From contig NZ_DATGNO010000026.1 of assembly GCF_035306705.1 (NCBI RefSeq), positions 1 through 43,309 on the forward strand: a DNA stretch of 43,309 bases. The letters are read 5' to 3'. A program made the position numbers and the translations under genes. This stretch comes from Xanthomarina sp035306705 (GTDB lineage Bacteria; Bacteroidota; Bacteroidia; Flavobacteriales; Flavobacteriaceae). The notes beneath the pieces were generated by a model, which searched no databases, was not told the origin of the DNA, and worked only from the letters and a program-made list of their open reading frames with translations. Within the stretch, counting starts at the first letter, position 1; the number at the start of each line of letters is the position of its first letter. Shown piece after piece: positions 33,664 through 42,197 of the stretch.

Positions 33664-33671
33664 CAAAAGTA
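33664..33671 (-). promoter_or_regulatory. Candidate -7 element for rsmG
   Basis: TACTTTTG on the minus strand fits TAnnTTTG and would give a leader of roughly 10 nt. Confidence 0.4.
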
Positions 33672-33727
33672 GATAAATTATTGTGCACTTTTATGATAAA
33701 TTTATTAAGATGCATGTCAATATTATT

Positions 33728-33735
33728 TATCTTTG
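33728..33735 (+). promoter_or_regulatory. Candidate -7 element for the desaturase gene; decides the start
   Basis: TATCTTTG fits TAnnTTTG. Transcription from it would begin near 33742, downstream of the alternative start at 33733, so translation should begin at ATG 33790. Confidence 0.45.
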
Positions 33736-33789
33736 GCGTCATATTTGATACTTGTATTAATAAGGTATCAGACAGTAAAAAACAATAGC

Positions 33790-34884
33790 ATGACAAAACA
33801 AACATTATCTTTTTCAAGAACAGACTCTGCAAAATTCTTCAGAACACTAAACAAACGTGTTAACGATTATTTTAAAGAAAACAATATTAAAAAAACAGGA
33901 AACTGGAAATTATATATTAAGGCTATCATAATGTTCTCTTTATTACTTGGCCCTTTAGTTCTATTATTAACAGTCGATTTACCGACTTGGCTTCAAATTA
34001 TTTCCATGATGGTTATTGGTATTGGAATGGCTGGAGTTGGAATGAACGTGATGCACGACGCCAACCACGGTTCTTTTTCCAGTAAAAAATGGGTGAATAA
34101 ATTAATGGGAAGCAGCATCCATATTTTAGCTGGTAACGATTATAACTGGAAAGTACAACACAACGTATTACACCACACCTACACCAATATTCAAGGACAT
34201 GATGAAGACATTGATGCTGGAAGAATTATTCGTTTTTCCAAACATTCTAAATGGTTAAAAATCCATCAATATCAAAAATATTATGCTTTTTTATTATATG
34301 GTTTACTAACTGTGAATTGGGCAATTACTACCGATTTTAAACAAACCTACATTTATTTAAAAAGAAAGTTATCTTATGGCGAATTTCCTAAACCAGCCAC
34401 ACAATGGACAAAGTTAATTATTGGTAAAATTATATATTACTCTATTTGGGTGGTATTACCTTTAGCTTTAGGCTACGCTTGGTGGCAAGTTTTAATAGGT
34501 TTCTTGATCATGCACTATACAGCTGGAATTATCTTAAGTGTTATTTTCCAATTAGCGCACGTGATGCCTAATACCGAAATGCCTATGCCAGATGAAGAGG
34601 GTAACATGAAAAACACCTGGGCCATCCATCAATTATTTACCACGTCTAATTTTTCACCTAAAAGTTGGTTGGTAGAATTTTATACTGGAGGTTTAAACAG
34701 ACAAGTAGAGCATCACTTATTTGCACATATCAGTCATGTTCACTACAAAAACATCGCACAAATTGTTAAAGATACTGCGCACGAATTTAGCTTGCCATAC
34801 AACGAATACAATACCATTTGGAAAGCCATTGCAGAACACTATCAACAATTAAAAGTATTAGGTAGAAACCCTAGTATGGCCTAA
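33790..34884 (+). CDS. Fatty acid (acyl-CoA/acyl-lipid) desaturase
   Basis: 364 aa from ATG 33790; the longer frame from 33733 overlaps a -7 promoter element and encodes an atypical leader. The three histidine boxes of membrane di-iron desaturases are present: HDANH (89-93), HNVLHH (124-129) and QVEHH near the C terminus, with four membrane helices in two pairs (about 43-62 and 66-86, then 207-250). The family is DesA3/linoleoyl-CoA-like front-end desaturase; no cytochrome b5 domain is fused. It would introduce a cis double bond into acyl chains and so tune membrane fluidity, for instance in cold. The aminotransferase gene follows 32 bp later without a visible terminator. Confidence 0.93.
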   Translation: MTKQTLSFSRTDSAKFFRTLNKRVNDYFKENNIKKTGNWKLYIKAIIMFSLLLGPLVLLLTVDLPTWLQIISMMVIGIGMAGVGMNVMHDANHGSFSSKKWVNKLMGSSIHILAGNDYNWKVQHNVLHHTYTNIQGHDEDIDAGRIIRFSKHSKWLKIHQYQKYYAFLLYGLLTVNWAITTDFKQTYIYLKRKLSYGEFPKPATQWTKLIIGKIIYYSIWVVLPLALGYAWWQVLIGFLIMHYTAGIILSVIFQLAHVMPNTEMPMPDEEGNMKNTWAIHQLFTTSNFSPKSWLVEFYTGGLNRQVEHHLFAHISHVHYKNIAQIVKDTAHEFSLPYNEYNTIWKAIAEHYQQLKVLGRNPSMA

Positions 34885-34916
34885 TCTATTTTTAGCACAT
34901 AAAATTATAATTTATA

Positions 34917-36104
34917 ATGAGCCTACTTTCAGAAAGAGTTTTAAACATGTCTACATCTGCCACACTTGAAATGGCAGCAAAGACCAGAGAACTTAAAGCA
35001 CAAGGAAAAGATATTATTGGATTAAGTCTTGGAGAACCAGATTTTAATACTCCAGATTATATTAAAGAAGCAGCCATTCAGGCGATAAACGATAATTACA
35101 GCAGTTATTCTCCTGTTGATGGTTATGTGGAGTTAAAACAAGCAATTATTATCAAATTTAAACGCGATAATAATTTAACCTACACCTTACCTCAAATTGT
35201 GGTTTCCACAGGTGCTAAACAAGCATTGGCAAACGTGGCATCGGTACTTATAAATAAAGGAGACGAGGTGATTATACCTTGTCCATATTGGGTAAGTTAC
35301 GTGGATATTGTTGAATTATATGAAGGAGTTCCAGTAGAAGTAAAAACGTCTATTGACAACGATTTTAAAATGACTCCTGAACAATTGGAAGCTGCCATTA
35401 CTCCAAAAACAAAAATGATTTGGTACAGCTCTCCATGTAATCCAAGTGGATCGTTATACAGTACTGAAGAACTACGTGCTTTGGCTGATGTCCTTAAAAA
35501 ATACCCAGATATTTACGTGGTTTCCGATGAAATTTACGAACACATTAACTTTACCGATGAGGGTCATGCAAGTATGGCGCAATTTGACGATATGTTCGAC
35601 AGAACGGTTACGGTAAACGGCGTTTCAAAAGCTTTTGCTATGACGGGCTGGAGAATTGGCTATATTGGAGCTCCAGAAGTGATTGCTCGTGCATGCAACA
35701 AAATGCAAGGACAGATTACAAGTGGTGCCAATAGTATTGCCCAACGCGCAACCATTACAGCTTTAATGGAACCGCCTACTCGTGTAAAATTCATGATCGA
35801 TGAGTTTAAAATACGAAGAGATTTGGTATTGAATTTACTTTCGGAAGTTAAAGGTTTTCAAACCAATACACCTGAAGGTGCTTTCTATGTATTTCCAAAT
35901 ATTTCATATTACTTCGGAAAAACCTTAAAAGGAAAAACCATTAATAACGCAACAGATTTTTCATTATATCTTTTAGAAGAAGCGCTAGTAGCTACAGTTA
36001 CAGGTGAAGCTTTTGGAAATCCAGATTGCATTCGTTTAAGTTATGCTGCAAGTCAAAAACAGATTATTGAAGCTATAAAACGCATTAAACAAGCTGTTAG
36101 TTAA
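34917..36104 (+). CDS. Class I PLP-dependent aminotransferase (aspartate aminotransferase-like)
   Basis: 395 aa, fold type I. The PLP lysine is K238 in VNGVSKAFAMTGWRIGYIG; other family residues are the N175 in SSPCNPSG, D203/D204 region VVSDEIY, and the substrate-binding arginine in CIRLSYA near the C terminus. The N-terminal SEISLGEPDF-like segment (IIGLSLGEPDFNTPDY) is typical of the AspC/prephenate aminotransferase subgroup of Bacteroidota. It probably transfers amino groups between aspartate (or an aromatic precursor) and 2-oxoglutarate in the cytoplasm; exact specificity cannot be told. It follows the desaturase by 32 bp and ends at a terminator. Confidence 0.93.
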   Translation: MSLLSERVLNMSTSATLEMAAKTRELKAQGKDIIGLSLGEPDFNTPDYIKEAAIQAINDNYSSYSPVDGYVELKQAIIIKFKRDNNLTYTLPQIVVSTGAKQALANVASVLINKGDEVIIPCPYWVSYVDIVELYEGVPVEVKTSIDNDFKMTPEQLEAAITPKTKMIWYSSPCNPSGSLYSTEELRALADVLKKYPDIYVVSDEIYEHINFTDEGHASMAQFDDMFDRTVTVNGVSKAFAMTGWRIGYIGAPEVIARACNKMQGQITSGANSIAQRATITALMEPPTRVKFMIDEFKIRRDLVLNLLSEVKGFQTNTPEGAFYVFPNISYYFGKTLKGKTINNATDFSLYLLEEALVATVTGEAFGNPDCIRLSYAASQKQIIEAIKRIKQAVS

Positions 36105-36131
36105 AACATAGCTTCAAAAACTAAATTATCT

Positions 36132-36182
36132 AGACCTTTCAGCTCCGACCCTTCGGGATCAAAATCTGAAAGGTCTTTTTTT
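36132..36182 (+). terminator. Terminator of the desaturase-aminotransferase unit
   Basis: Eleven-bp perfect stem AGACCTTTCAG (36132-36142) / CTGAAAGGTCT (36166-36176), then a T-run. The 23-nt loop contains its own small hairpin, GACCCTTCGGGATC. Confidence 0.85.
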
Positions 36183-36184
36183 AT

Positions 36185-36448
36185 TCAAAAGAAATAGAGA
36201 ATTATAGTCATCAATAGCACCATAAAAACACCAAAAACTACTAAGGTTTTTATTCGCATCTGCTTACTTTCCTTTTGAAGTCTTAATCTTAGTTTAAGTA
36301 ACTCTTCTTGAGTTGATGTGTTTTCAAATTCAAGCTTTTCACCAAAAAAAACGCTATTAACCACACGTCGCTCTTTGCGTTTAGTCAACATACTTTTATT
36401 GTTTCTTAAAGTATGTATCATGTGCATCATTGCTCCTTCACCACCCAT
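36185..36448 (-). CDS. Small tail-anchored protein, unknown function
   Basis: 87 aa. A glycine/methionine-rich start (MGGEGAMMHMIHTLRNNKS) is followed by a basic stretch (MLTKRKERR), an amphipathic helical region with ELLKLRLRLQKESKQMR, and one C-terminal membrane helix (about 66-86) ending at the C terminus. I recall the MGGEG(A/S)MMxMI start from small proteins conserved in Flavobacteriia, of unknown function. The topology suggests a cytoplasmic domain anchored by its tail. It stands alone on the minus strand, convergent with the aminotransferase. Confidence 0.75.
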   Translation of the reverse strand: MGGEGAMMHMIHTLRNNKSMLTKRKERRVVNSVFFGEKLEFENTSTQEELLKLRLRLQKESKQMRIKTLVVFGVFMVLLMTIILYFF

Positions 36449-36644
36449 GATAATTGTATTTAAAATGAAATATAAAAACGGTTACAACAAATCAAATCCC
36501 ATTACGATTTTGATTCACTTAAAACATAAAAGATGGTTGCGAGAGTAATTCACAAAACATCAGTTGGCCATCTTCAAAAGCTCTTTATATATAAGTAGTA
36601 AAATCTTACAAAATGTTACAAATAAGGAAAAAATAGCATATCGA

Positions 36645-38138
36645 TTAACGATTACGCCAGAAGAAAGGCGTTAATAAGATAAGTACAGTAAACAATTCCA
36701 AACGTCCAATAAGCATTAAAAACGAAGCCCACCATTTTCCTAAAGTCGGCAAGGATGCATAATTATTTACAGGTCCAAAGTTACCTAAAGCAGGTCCTAC
36801 GTTACCTAAACTAGAAGCCGATAAGCCGATGGATGACATGAAATCAATATCCATCATGGAAAACACTAAAGCTCCTACAATAAAAGACAACATATAGAGA
36901 ATGAAAAACGCCAAAATATTAAAAACAATTTCTCCAGATACGGCCTTTCCATTATAGCGAACCGGTACAACAGCATTTGGATGCAAAGCTCTTTTAAACT
37001 CTAGGAATCCATTTTTAATAAGAAGCAAATGTCTAACTACCTTAATGCCTCCAGAGGTACTTCCAGCAGAACCACCCAAGAATAAAAGTCCGAAAAAGAA
37101 CACCATTAAAAAGGGTGTCCACAAAGTATAATCCGCTGTTATAAAACCAGTAGTAGTAATTACAGATATGACTTGAAATAAGGAATGCCTAAAAGCACTT
37201 TCTGCTTTTCCCCACACCATCGGGTGCTCGATAGAAGATAGAGATGGATCTGTTTTAAAGTAAATAATCAAGGCTGCAATAATGGTAAAAGCAGCTATAA
37301 ACTTAAAATACAATTTAAATTCTTCATCTTTAAAAACTTTTTGAACCTTCCCTTTAAAGGCAAAATAACTCAATACAAAATTGGTTCCTGCCAAAAACAT
37401 AAAAACAATAATAATATATTGAATTATGGGTTGTCCGTTCCAATAGGCCACACTGGCATTTTTAGTCGAGAATCCTCCCGTGGACAAGGTGCACAAAGAA
37501 TGGTTTATAGCATCGAAAAATGTCATTCCTGCCACTTTTAGCAAAATAGTTTCGGCAACCGTATATCCAAAATAAATCAACCACAAACGTTTTGCTGTAT
37601 CTGTAATTCTAGGATGTAATTTATCTGCGCTTGGACCAGGAGCTTCAGCAGCAAAAAGTTGCATACCTCCTATTCCCAATAATGGTAATATGGCTACAGC
37701 TAAGACTATAATTCCCATCCCACCTATCCAATGTGTTAAACTACGCCAGAATAAAACACCTTTAGGCATGGCTTCAATGTCGTTTAAAATGGTTGCACCT
37801 GTGGTTGTATAACCAGACATGGTTTCAAAAAAAGCACTTGAAAAACTTGTTATACTTCCGGTTAACAAGTAAGGAATGGTACCGGATAAGGCCATTACAA
37901 CCCAACCAAAAGCTACCACAATATAGCCTTCACGCTTATTCATTTCTTTAGAATGACTTTTGGTTAAAAGCATGATTAGGAATCCAACCATCATGGTTAA
38001 TCCGCCAGATACCACTAAACCAAGTGTCACTCCATCCTTGTAAATAAAGCTTACCAATGCCGATAGCAGCATAAAACCTCCATTAAATAATAACAGAAGG
38101 CCTAAAAAATGGAAGATTATTTTATAGTTAAGTTTCAC
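36645..38138 (-). CDS. trkH: Trk/Ktr-type potassium uptake channel subunit
   Basis: 497 aa, typical of TrkH. Four pore repeats are visible with their selectivity loops: TTTGATIL, LSTGGFST, TTTGFITADY and SLGNVGPALG, the first three carrying the TGG/TTG-type glycine filter. About ten membrane helices; the conserved HWIGGMGIIVLAVAILPLLG and GSAGSTSGGIKVVRHLL segments are present. It imports K+ through the inner membrane under control of a cytoplasmic TrkA ring. It starts 10 bp after trkA on the same strand, so the two are cotranscribed. No clear terminator is seen after it. Confidence 0.96.
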   Translation of the reverse strand: MKLNYKIIFHFLGLLLLFNGGFMLLSALVSFIYKDGVTLGLVVSGGLTMMVGFLIMLLTKSHSKEMNKREGYIVVAFGWVVMALSGTIPYLLTGSITSFSSAFFETMSGYTTTGATILNDIEAMPKGVLFWRSLTHWIGGMGIIVLAVAILPLLGIGGMQLFAAEAPGPSADKLHPRITDTAKRLWLIYFGYTVAETILLKVAGMTFFDAINHSLCTLSTGGFSTKNASVAYWNGQPIIQYIIIVFMFLAGTNFVLSYFAFKGKVQKVFKDEEFKLYFKFIAAFTIIAALIIYFKTDPSLSSIEHPMVWGKAESAFRHSLFQVISVITTTGFITADYTLWTPFLMVFFFGLLFLGGSAGSTSGGIKVVRHLLLIKNGFLEFKRALHPNAVVPVRYNGKAVSGEIVFNILAFFILYMLSFIVGALVFSMMDIDFMSSIGLSASSLGNVGPALGNFGPVNNYASLPTLGKWWASFLMLIGRLELFTVLILLTPFFWRNR

Positions 38139-38148
38139 TAAAAGTAAG

Positions 38149-39498
38149 TTATAGGAATAATTTTTCTACTTGTTTAATAGATCTTGGCAAACAACACACA
38201 ACCACTTTATCGTTTACTCCAATTCTAAAATCGCCCAATGCTGTATATCCACGCCCATTTCTTATAACTCCACCAATAATCGCAGCTCTTGGAAAATCGA
38301 CATCTTTAATTAATCGGTTGCAAATTTTAGAAGTTGGCTTTACGTTAAATTCCAATAATTCGGCATTCATATTATTTAGCTTTGTCATAGCAATTACTTC
38401 ACCTTTTCTAATATACCTAAAAATAGTGTTGGCTGCCAAAAGCTTTTTATTGATTAAGGTATCAATCCCAATGGAATGTGAAAGCTCAAAATAATCCATA
38501 TTTTCAACTAAGGCTATGGTTTTTCTAACGCCTTTGGATTTTGCAACCAAGCAAGACATGATATTGGTTTCAGAATTTCCTGTAACGGCAATAAACGCAT
38601 CCATATTGGTCAAGCCCTCTTCATCTAACAGATCCACATTTCTTCCATCCCCATTAATAACAAGCACGTCGGCCAGGTCATCGGCTAAATCGAAGGCACG
38701 TTCTTTATCCTTTTCTATAAGTTTTACATTTGGATATTGCTTACATAAATCTCTTGCTGTTTTATATCCAATTTTACTACCTCCAAGAATCATGATATTC
38801 CTGATTTCCGTATTGATTTTTCCAGTAAGCTCACAAAGTTCTTGTGCTCCTCCTTCCGAAGTTATAAAAACCACATTATCGCCTTCATTAAACAGGGTGT
38901 CTCCTCTTGGAATAATAGTATATTGAGTACCAAAACGCTGAATAGCTATGGGAACAAACCGAATTTCAGGATAAATTTTAGCAGCATCTTTAACCGATTT
39001 TCCAACAAAAAGCGCTGTTCTCGATAAGCTTAAAGCCACCATGGTTAAAGCACCTTCATCAAACTCGTAACTATCGTTAAAAGCAGATTGATTGAGCAAT
39101 AATTCTATTTCGGAAGCAGCTAAAGACTCAGGGGAAATAAGTTCGTCAATACCTAGTTTTTTAAAACCTATTTCATCTTTATGGGCGATAAACTCTGTAT
39201 TGGAAATTCTGGCAATGGTTCGGTTGGCACCAAGTTGCTTGGCCAAAACACATACAGTAATATTGGTCGTTTCAGAAGATGTTACAGCTATTAACAAGTC
39301 GCTTTCTTCAATTCTAGCCTCTTTTAAAATAGCTATAGAAGTCGAATCGCCTTTAATTACTTTAATATCTAAATGGTTGTCTGCGTAGGTTAAACTCTCT
39401 TTATTGGTGTCTATCAGTGTGATTTCCTGAGACTCGTAAGACAATAATTTTGCCAAATGAAATCCTACCTCACCAGCTCCAGCAATAATTATTTTCAT
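38149..39498 (-). CDS. trkA: Trk system potassium-transport regulatory protein TrkA
   Basis: 449 aa from ATG 39498; a longer frame from 39525 overlaps the -7 element, and known TrkA proteins begin MKIIIxGAGEVG. Two tandem RCK modules each have an NAD-binding Rossmann domain and a TrkA-C domain: IIAGAGEVGFHLAKLL (about 4-19) and IMILGGSKIGYKTARDL (about 232-248), with TrkA-C parts near 150-215 and 370-449. The two-RCK form is typical for partners of TrkH. It binds nucleotides and gates TrkH. It is first gene of the operon with trkH. Confidence 0.96.
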   Translation of the reverse strand: MKIIIAGAGEVGFHLAKLLSYESQEITLIDTNKESLTYADNHLDIKVIKGDSTSIAILKEARIEESDLLIAVTSSETTNITVCVLAKQLGANRTIARISNTEFIAHKDEIGFKKLGIDELISPESLAASEIELLLNQSAFNDSYEFDEGALTMVALSLSRTALFVGKSVKDAAKIYPEIRFVPIAIQRFGTQYTIIPRGDTLFNEGDNVVFITSEGGAQELCELTGKINTEIRNIMILGGSKIGYKTARDLCKQYPNVKLIEKDKERAFDLADDLADVLVINGDGRNVDLLDEEGLTNMDAFIAVTGNSETNIMSCLVAKSKGVRKTIALVENMDYFELSHSIGIDTLINKKLLAANTIFRYIRKGEVIAMTKLNNMNAELLEFNVKPTSKICNRLIKDVDFPRAAIIGGVIRNGRGYTALGDFRIGVNDKVVVCCLPRSIKQVEKLFL

Positions 39499-39522
39499 GG
39501 GTAAATTTATAATAAAGTAGGA

Positions 39523-39530
39523 CAAATATA
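39523..39530 (-). promoter_or_regulatory. Candidate -7 element for trkA-trkH
   Basis: TATATTTG on the minus strand fits TAnnTTTG, 25 bp before ATG 39498. It overlaps the alternative start at 39525, which supports 39498 as the real start. Confidence 0.45.
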
Positions 39531-39708
39531 CTGTAAAATAGATTTAGTAAAAGAGATTTGAGGATTTAATTATTTGATTTGAAGCTACTAAAAGCAAGAA
39601 AAAAACTAGTTGATATCTCAAACAAGCCATATTTTAAAATTTCGTTAAATAGTAACCGTTAGTATGCAAATTGAGCGTCGTCGAGTATTTTAAATTAAAA
39701 TAAATATG

Positions 39709-39716
39709 TAGGTTTG
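39709..39716 (+). promoter_or_regulatory. Possible -7 element at the ubiE start
   Basis: TAGGTTTG fits TAnnTTTG but overlaps the GTG at 39716. If used, transcription begins near 39723 and the working start would be the in-frame TTG at 39734. Confidence 0.3.
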
Positions 39717-40462
39717 TGCAAAATATTTTCACATTGACAAAAGTTAAGCCTTATAAAGACAGTGATCTAGGAAAAAAAGAACAGGTTACCAAAATGTTCG
39801 ATGCCATTTCCAAGGAATACGATGGATTAAATCGTGTAATATCTTTTGGAATAGATATTAAATGGCGAAAAAAAGTGGTTGCTTTAGTAGCTAAAACCCA
39901 GGCAAATAGCGTCTTGGATATTGCCACAGGAACTGGCGATCTAGCCATAAATTTAGCCCAAACCAACGCAAAACAAATTATTGGTCTGGATATAAGTAAA
40001 GGCATGTTAGAGGTTGGAAAACAAAAAGTGCTTAACAAAAATCTACAAGATAGAATTGAAATGGTGGTGGGAGATTCGGAGAATTTACCTTTTGAAGATA
40101 ACCATTTCGATGCCATAACAGTTGGGTTTGGTATAAGAAATTTTGAAACTTTAGAAAAGGGACTTTCAGAAATACATCGCGTATTAAAACCCGGTGGGAT
40201 TTTCGTGATTTTAGAAACCTCTGTTCCTACTAAAACACCTTTTAAACAAGGCTACAACCTATACTCAAAAAATATTTTACCTATTATTGGAAAGCTGTTT
40301 TCTAAAGACCGAAGTGCCTATAGATATTTAAGCGATTCGGCTTCTGTTTTTCCTTATGGTGAAACTTTAAACAATATTTTACGAGAAATCGGGTTTATAA
40401 ATGTGGAAAGCAAACCACAAACTTTTGGGGTTGCAACAATTTATACATCATCAAAGCAATAA
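39716..40462 (+). CDS. ubiE: Demethylmenaquinone methyltransferase (UbiE/MenG)
   Basis: 248 aa from GTG 39716; the in-frame TTG at 39734 would give 242 aa beginning (M)TKVKPYKDS, closer to relatives, and is favoured if the -7 element at 39709 is real. There is no ATG before the conserved KMFDAISKEYDGLNRVISFG segment. SAM motif I is VLDIATGTGDLAINLA; DAITVGFGIRNF and EIHRVLKPGGIFVILETS are family signatures. It methylates demethylmenaquinone to menaquinone, the quinone that Na+-NQR reduces in this phylum. porT follows after 127 bp on the same strand, a neighbourhood I recall from other flavobacteria. Confidence 0.95.
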   Translation: MQNIFTLTKVKPYKDSDLGKKEQVTKMFDAISKEYDGLNRVISFGIDIKWRKKVVALVAKTQANSVLDIATGTGDLAINLAQTNAKQIIGLDISKGMLEVGKQKVLNKNLQDRIEMVVGDSENLPFEDNHFDAITVGFGIRNFETLEKGLSEIHRVLKPGGIFVILETSVPTKTPFKQGYNLYSKNILPIIGKLFSKDRSAYRYLSDSASVFPYGETLNNILREIGFINVESKPQTFGVATIYTSSKQ

Positions 40463-40589
40463 TATATAATCTGTATAATCCAATTTTATCGTTAAGTAGC
40501 GCACTTGAGATAAAATTATTATGCAATTAGCCTAAAATGAAGAGTCTTTTTGTTTCTTTACTTTTAGCAAACCACAAAATTAAAATCAG

Positions 40590-41303
40590 ATGAAAAACAT
40601 CCTTTTTCTAGTCGCTTTTTTATTCCTATTCCAATCTGCCCATGCACAATTATTTACTAGGGAAAAAGTTTTAAACGATGAAAACGTGGATAAAAACTTT
40701 TTGAGCTATGGGTATTATATTGGCTTTAATAGTTATGACTTTAATTTTGATTATAAAACCAACAAACCAGATATTCAAACAAAAAAATCAACTGGATTTA
40801 ATGTGGGTTTAATTGGAAACATGCGTATTAATAACTTTTTAGATCTAAGATTGGAACCTGGCTTATATATTACCACCAGAATCTTGGAATATCCTGAAAG
40901 CTATTTTAATGGAATGCAATTTACATCTTCCGATTTAGAAAGAGAGGTGAAATCTACTTATATCCATGTTCCTTTATTACTTAAATTTTCCACGAAACGA
41001 ATAAACAATTTTAAACCTTTTATTGTTGGCGGATTATCGACTGCTTTAAACCTATCCAGTAATCAAGACAACCCAGACGATAATAGTGCCGGAAAATTCA
41101 GAACCAAGAAAAATATGTATTTCTACGAAGTAGGTTTTGGAATTGATTTATACCTCTATTATTTTAAATTCACTCCTTCCATTCGTGGTGTTTTTGCCAT
41201 TAACGACGAGCTAGTTAGAGATGCTGACCCAAACAGTCCATGGACCGGAAATATAGAATCCATGAAAACCCGTGGAGTATTTATCAATTTTACCTTTCAA
41301 TAA
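40590..41303 (+). CDS. porT: T9SS outer-membrane protein PorT (SprT)
   Basis: 237 aa, normal PorT length. A signal peptide (MKNILFLVAFLFLFQSAHAQ) is followed by an eight-stranded beta-barrel pattern of alternating hydrophobic strands: FLSYGYYIGFNSYDFNF, GFNVGLIGNMRINNFLDLRL, THVPLLLKF-type (STYIHVPLLLKFS), MYFYEVGFGIDLYLYYFKF and the final aromatic strand ending FINFTFQ. PorT is needed for T9SS function in Porphyromonas and Flavobacterium. It lies between ubiE and the convergent RNA methyltransferase gene. Assignment is by family recognition and by the ubiE and TamL neighbourhood. Confidence 0.88.
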   Translation: MKNILFLVAFLFLFQSAHAQLFTREKVLNDENVDKNFLSYGYYIGFNSYDFNFDYKTNKPDIQTKKSTGFNVGLIGNMRINNFLDLRLEPGLYITTRILEYPESYFNGMQFTSSDLEREVKSTYIHVPLLLKFSTKRINNFKPFIVGGLSTALNLSSNQDNPDDNSAGKFRTKKNMYFYEVGFGIDLYLYYFKFTPSIRGVFAINDELVRDADPNSPWTGNIESMKTRGVFINFTFQ

Positions 41304-41358
41304 CTGTAGTATGTTGTTTAGTTGTTAATTGTATTCCACTTAATAACCAACAAAACAA

Positions 41359-42078
41359 TTAGCCCCTTCTAAACTCACTCAACAAAATAGCGGTTGCAGT
41401 GGCTACATTTAAACTTTCGGTAGCTTGTAAAGCTCCAAATCTTGGAATGGATATTTTTGTGGAAATTAGTTTTTCTATCTCTTCAGAAACGCCGTTGGCT
41501 TCATTACCTAGAACCAAAATCCCTTTGCTTGGCAAGGTTTTTTTATAAATATTTTCGCCTTCCATAAATGCACCGAATTTTTCTAAATCCGACTGTTTTA
41601 AAAATTCAGGCAAATCCAAATAGCTTATATTAACTCTAGTTATAGAACCCATTGTAGCTTGAACAACTTTAGGATTAAAGCAATCCACCGTTTCCCTATT
41701 ACAAACCAAATCGGTAATCCCAAACCAATCACATAATCTAATAATAGTTCCTAAATTTCCTGGATCGCGAACATTGTCCAAAGCTACAAGCAATTTATTA
41801 GTATCCACAGGTTTAACTTCTGGTATATAAAAAATAGCCAAAGCCGTATTTGGAGTGCTTAAAAAACTGATTTTTTTTAAATCGCTTTCAGAAATAAGTG
41901 TTTCAAGATTGGCATCAATTTTGAAAGATTCTATGCTGTATAACTGTTTTAATTTAAAATGAGAAGCTATTAATTCATGGATGGTTTTTACACCTTCCGC
42001 AACAAATAAACCCTGTTGAAGTCGGTATTTTTTTTGTTTTAAACTGGTTATGGATTTTATTTGATTTTTAGATAACAT
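41359..42078 (-). CDS. SpoU/TrmH-family RNA 2'-O-methyltransferase
   Basis: 239 aa. An N-terminal substrate-binding domain (about 1-90, starting SKNQIKSITSLKQKKYRLQQ) precedes a SPOUT knot: VALDNVRDPGNLGTIIRLCD (motif 1, with the catalytic-site N and R), LVLGNEANGVSEEI (motif 2) and SIPRFGALQATESLNVATAT (motif 3). It uses SAM to methylate a ribose in rRNA or tRNA; the exact target is not apparent. It is convergent with porT and divergent from the TamL gene (120-bp gap). An imperfect inverted repeat between it and porT (about 41312-41358) may terminate both. Confidence 0.93.
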   Translation of the reverse strand: MLSKNQIKSITSLKQKKYRLQQGLFVAEGVKTIHELIASHFKLKQLYSIESFKIDANLETLISESDLKKISFLSTPNTALAIFYIPEVKPVDTNKLLVALDNVRDPGNLGTIIRLCDWFGITDLVCNRETVDCFNPKVVQATMGSITRVNISYLDLPEFLKQSDLEKFGAFMEGENIYKKTLPSKGILVLGNEANGVSEEIEKLISTKISIPRFGALQATESLNVATATAILLSEFRRG

Positions 42079-42197
42079 TCAAACTTATTTAAATATATTT
42101 TTCAATGGAAATAATGTATTTTTGAGTTTCATTGAAGTAATCGATTTATTACTCAAAAAACAGCGACTCTTTTATTACTAGTTAATTTTATTTGTAT

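Noticed and set aside
38516..39388. Plus-strand ORFs of 136 and 98 codons
   Set aside because: Antisense to trkA; composition follows the complementary strand.
42080..42087. TAAGTTTG on the minus strand as promoter of the RNA methyltransferase gene
   Set aside because: It lies 1 bp before the start codon, so the transcript would lack the start.
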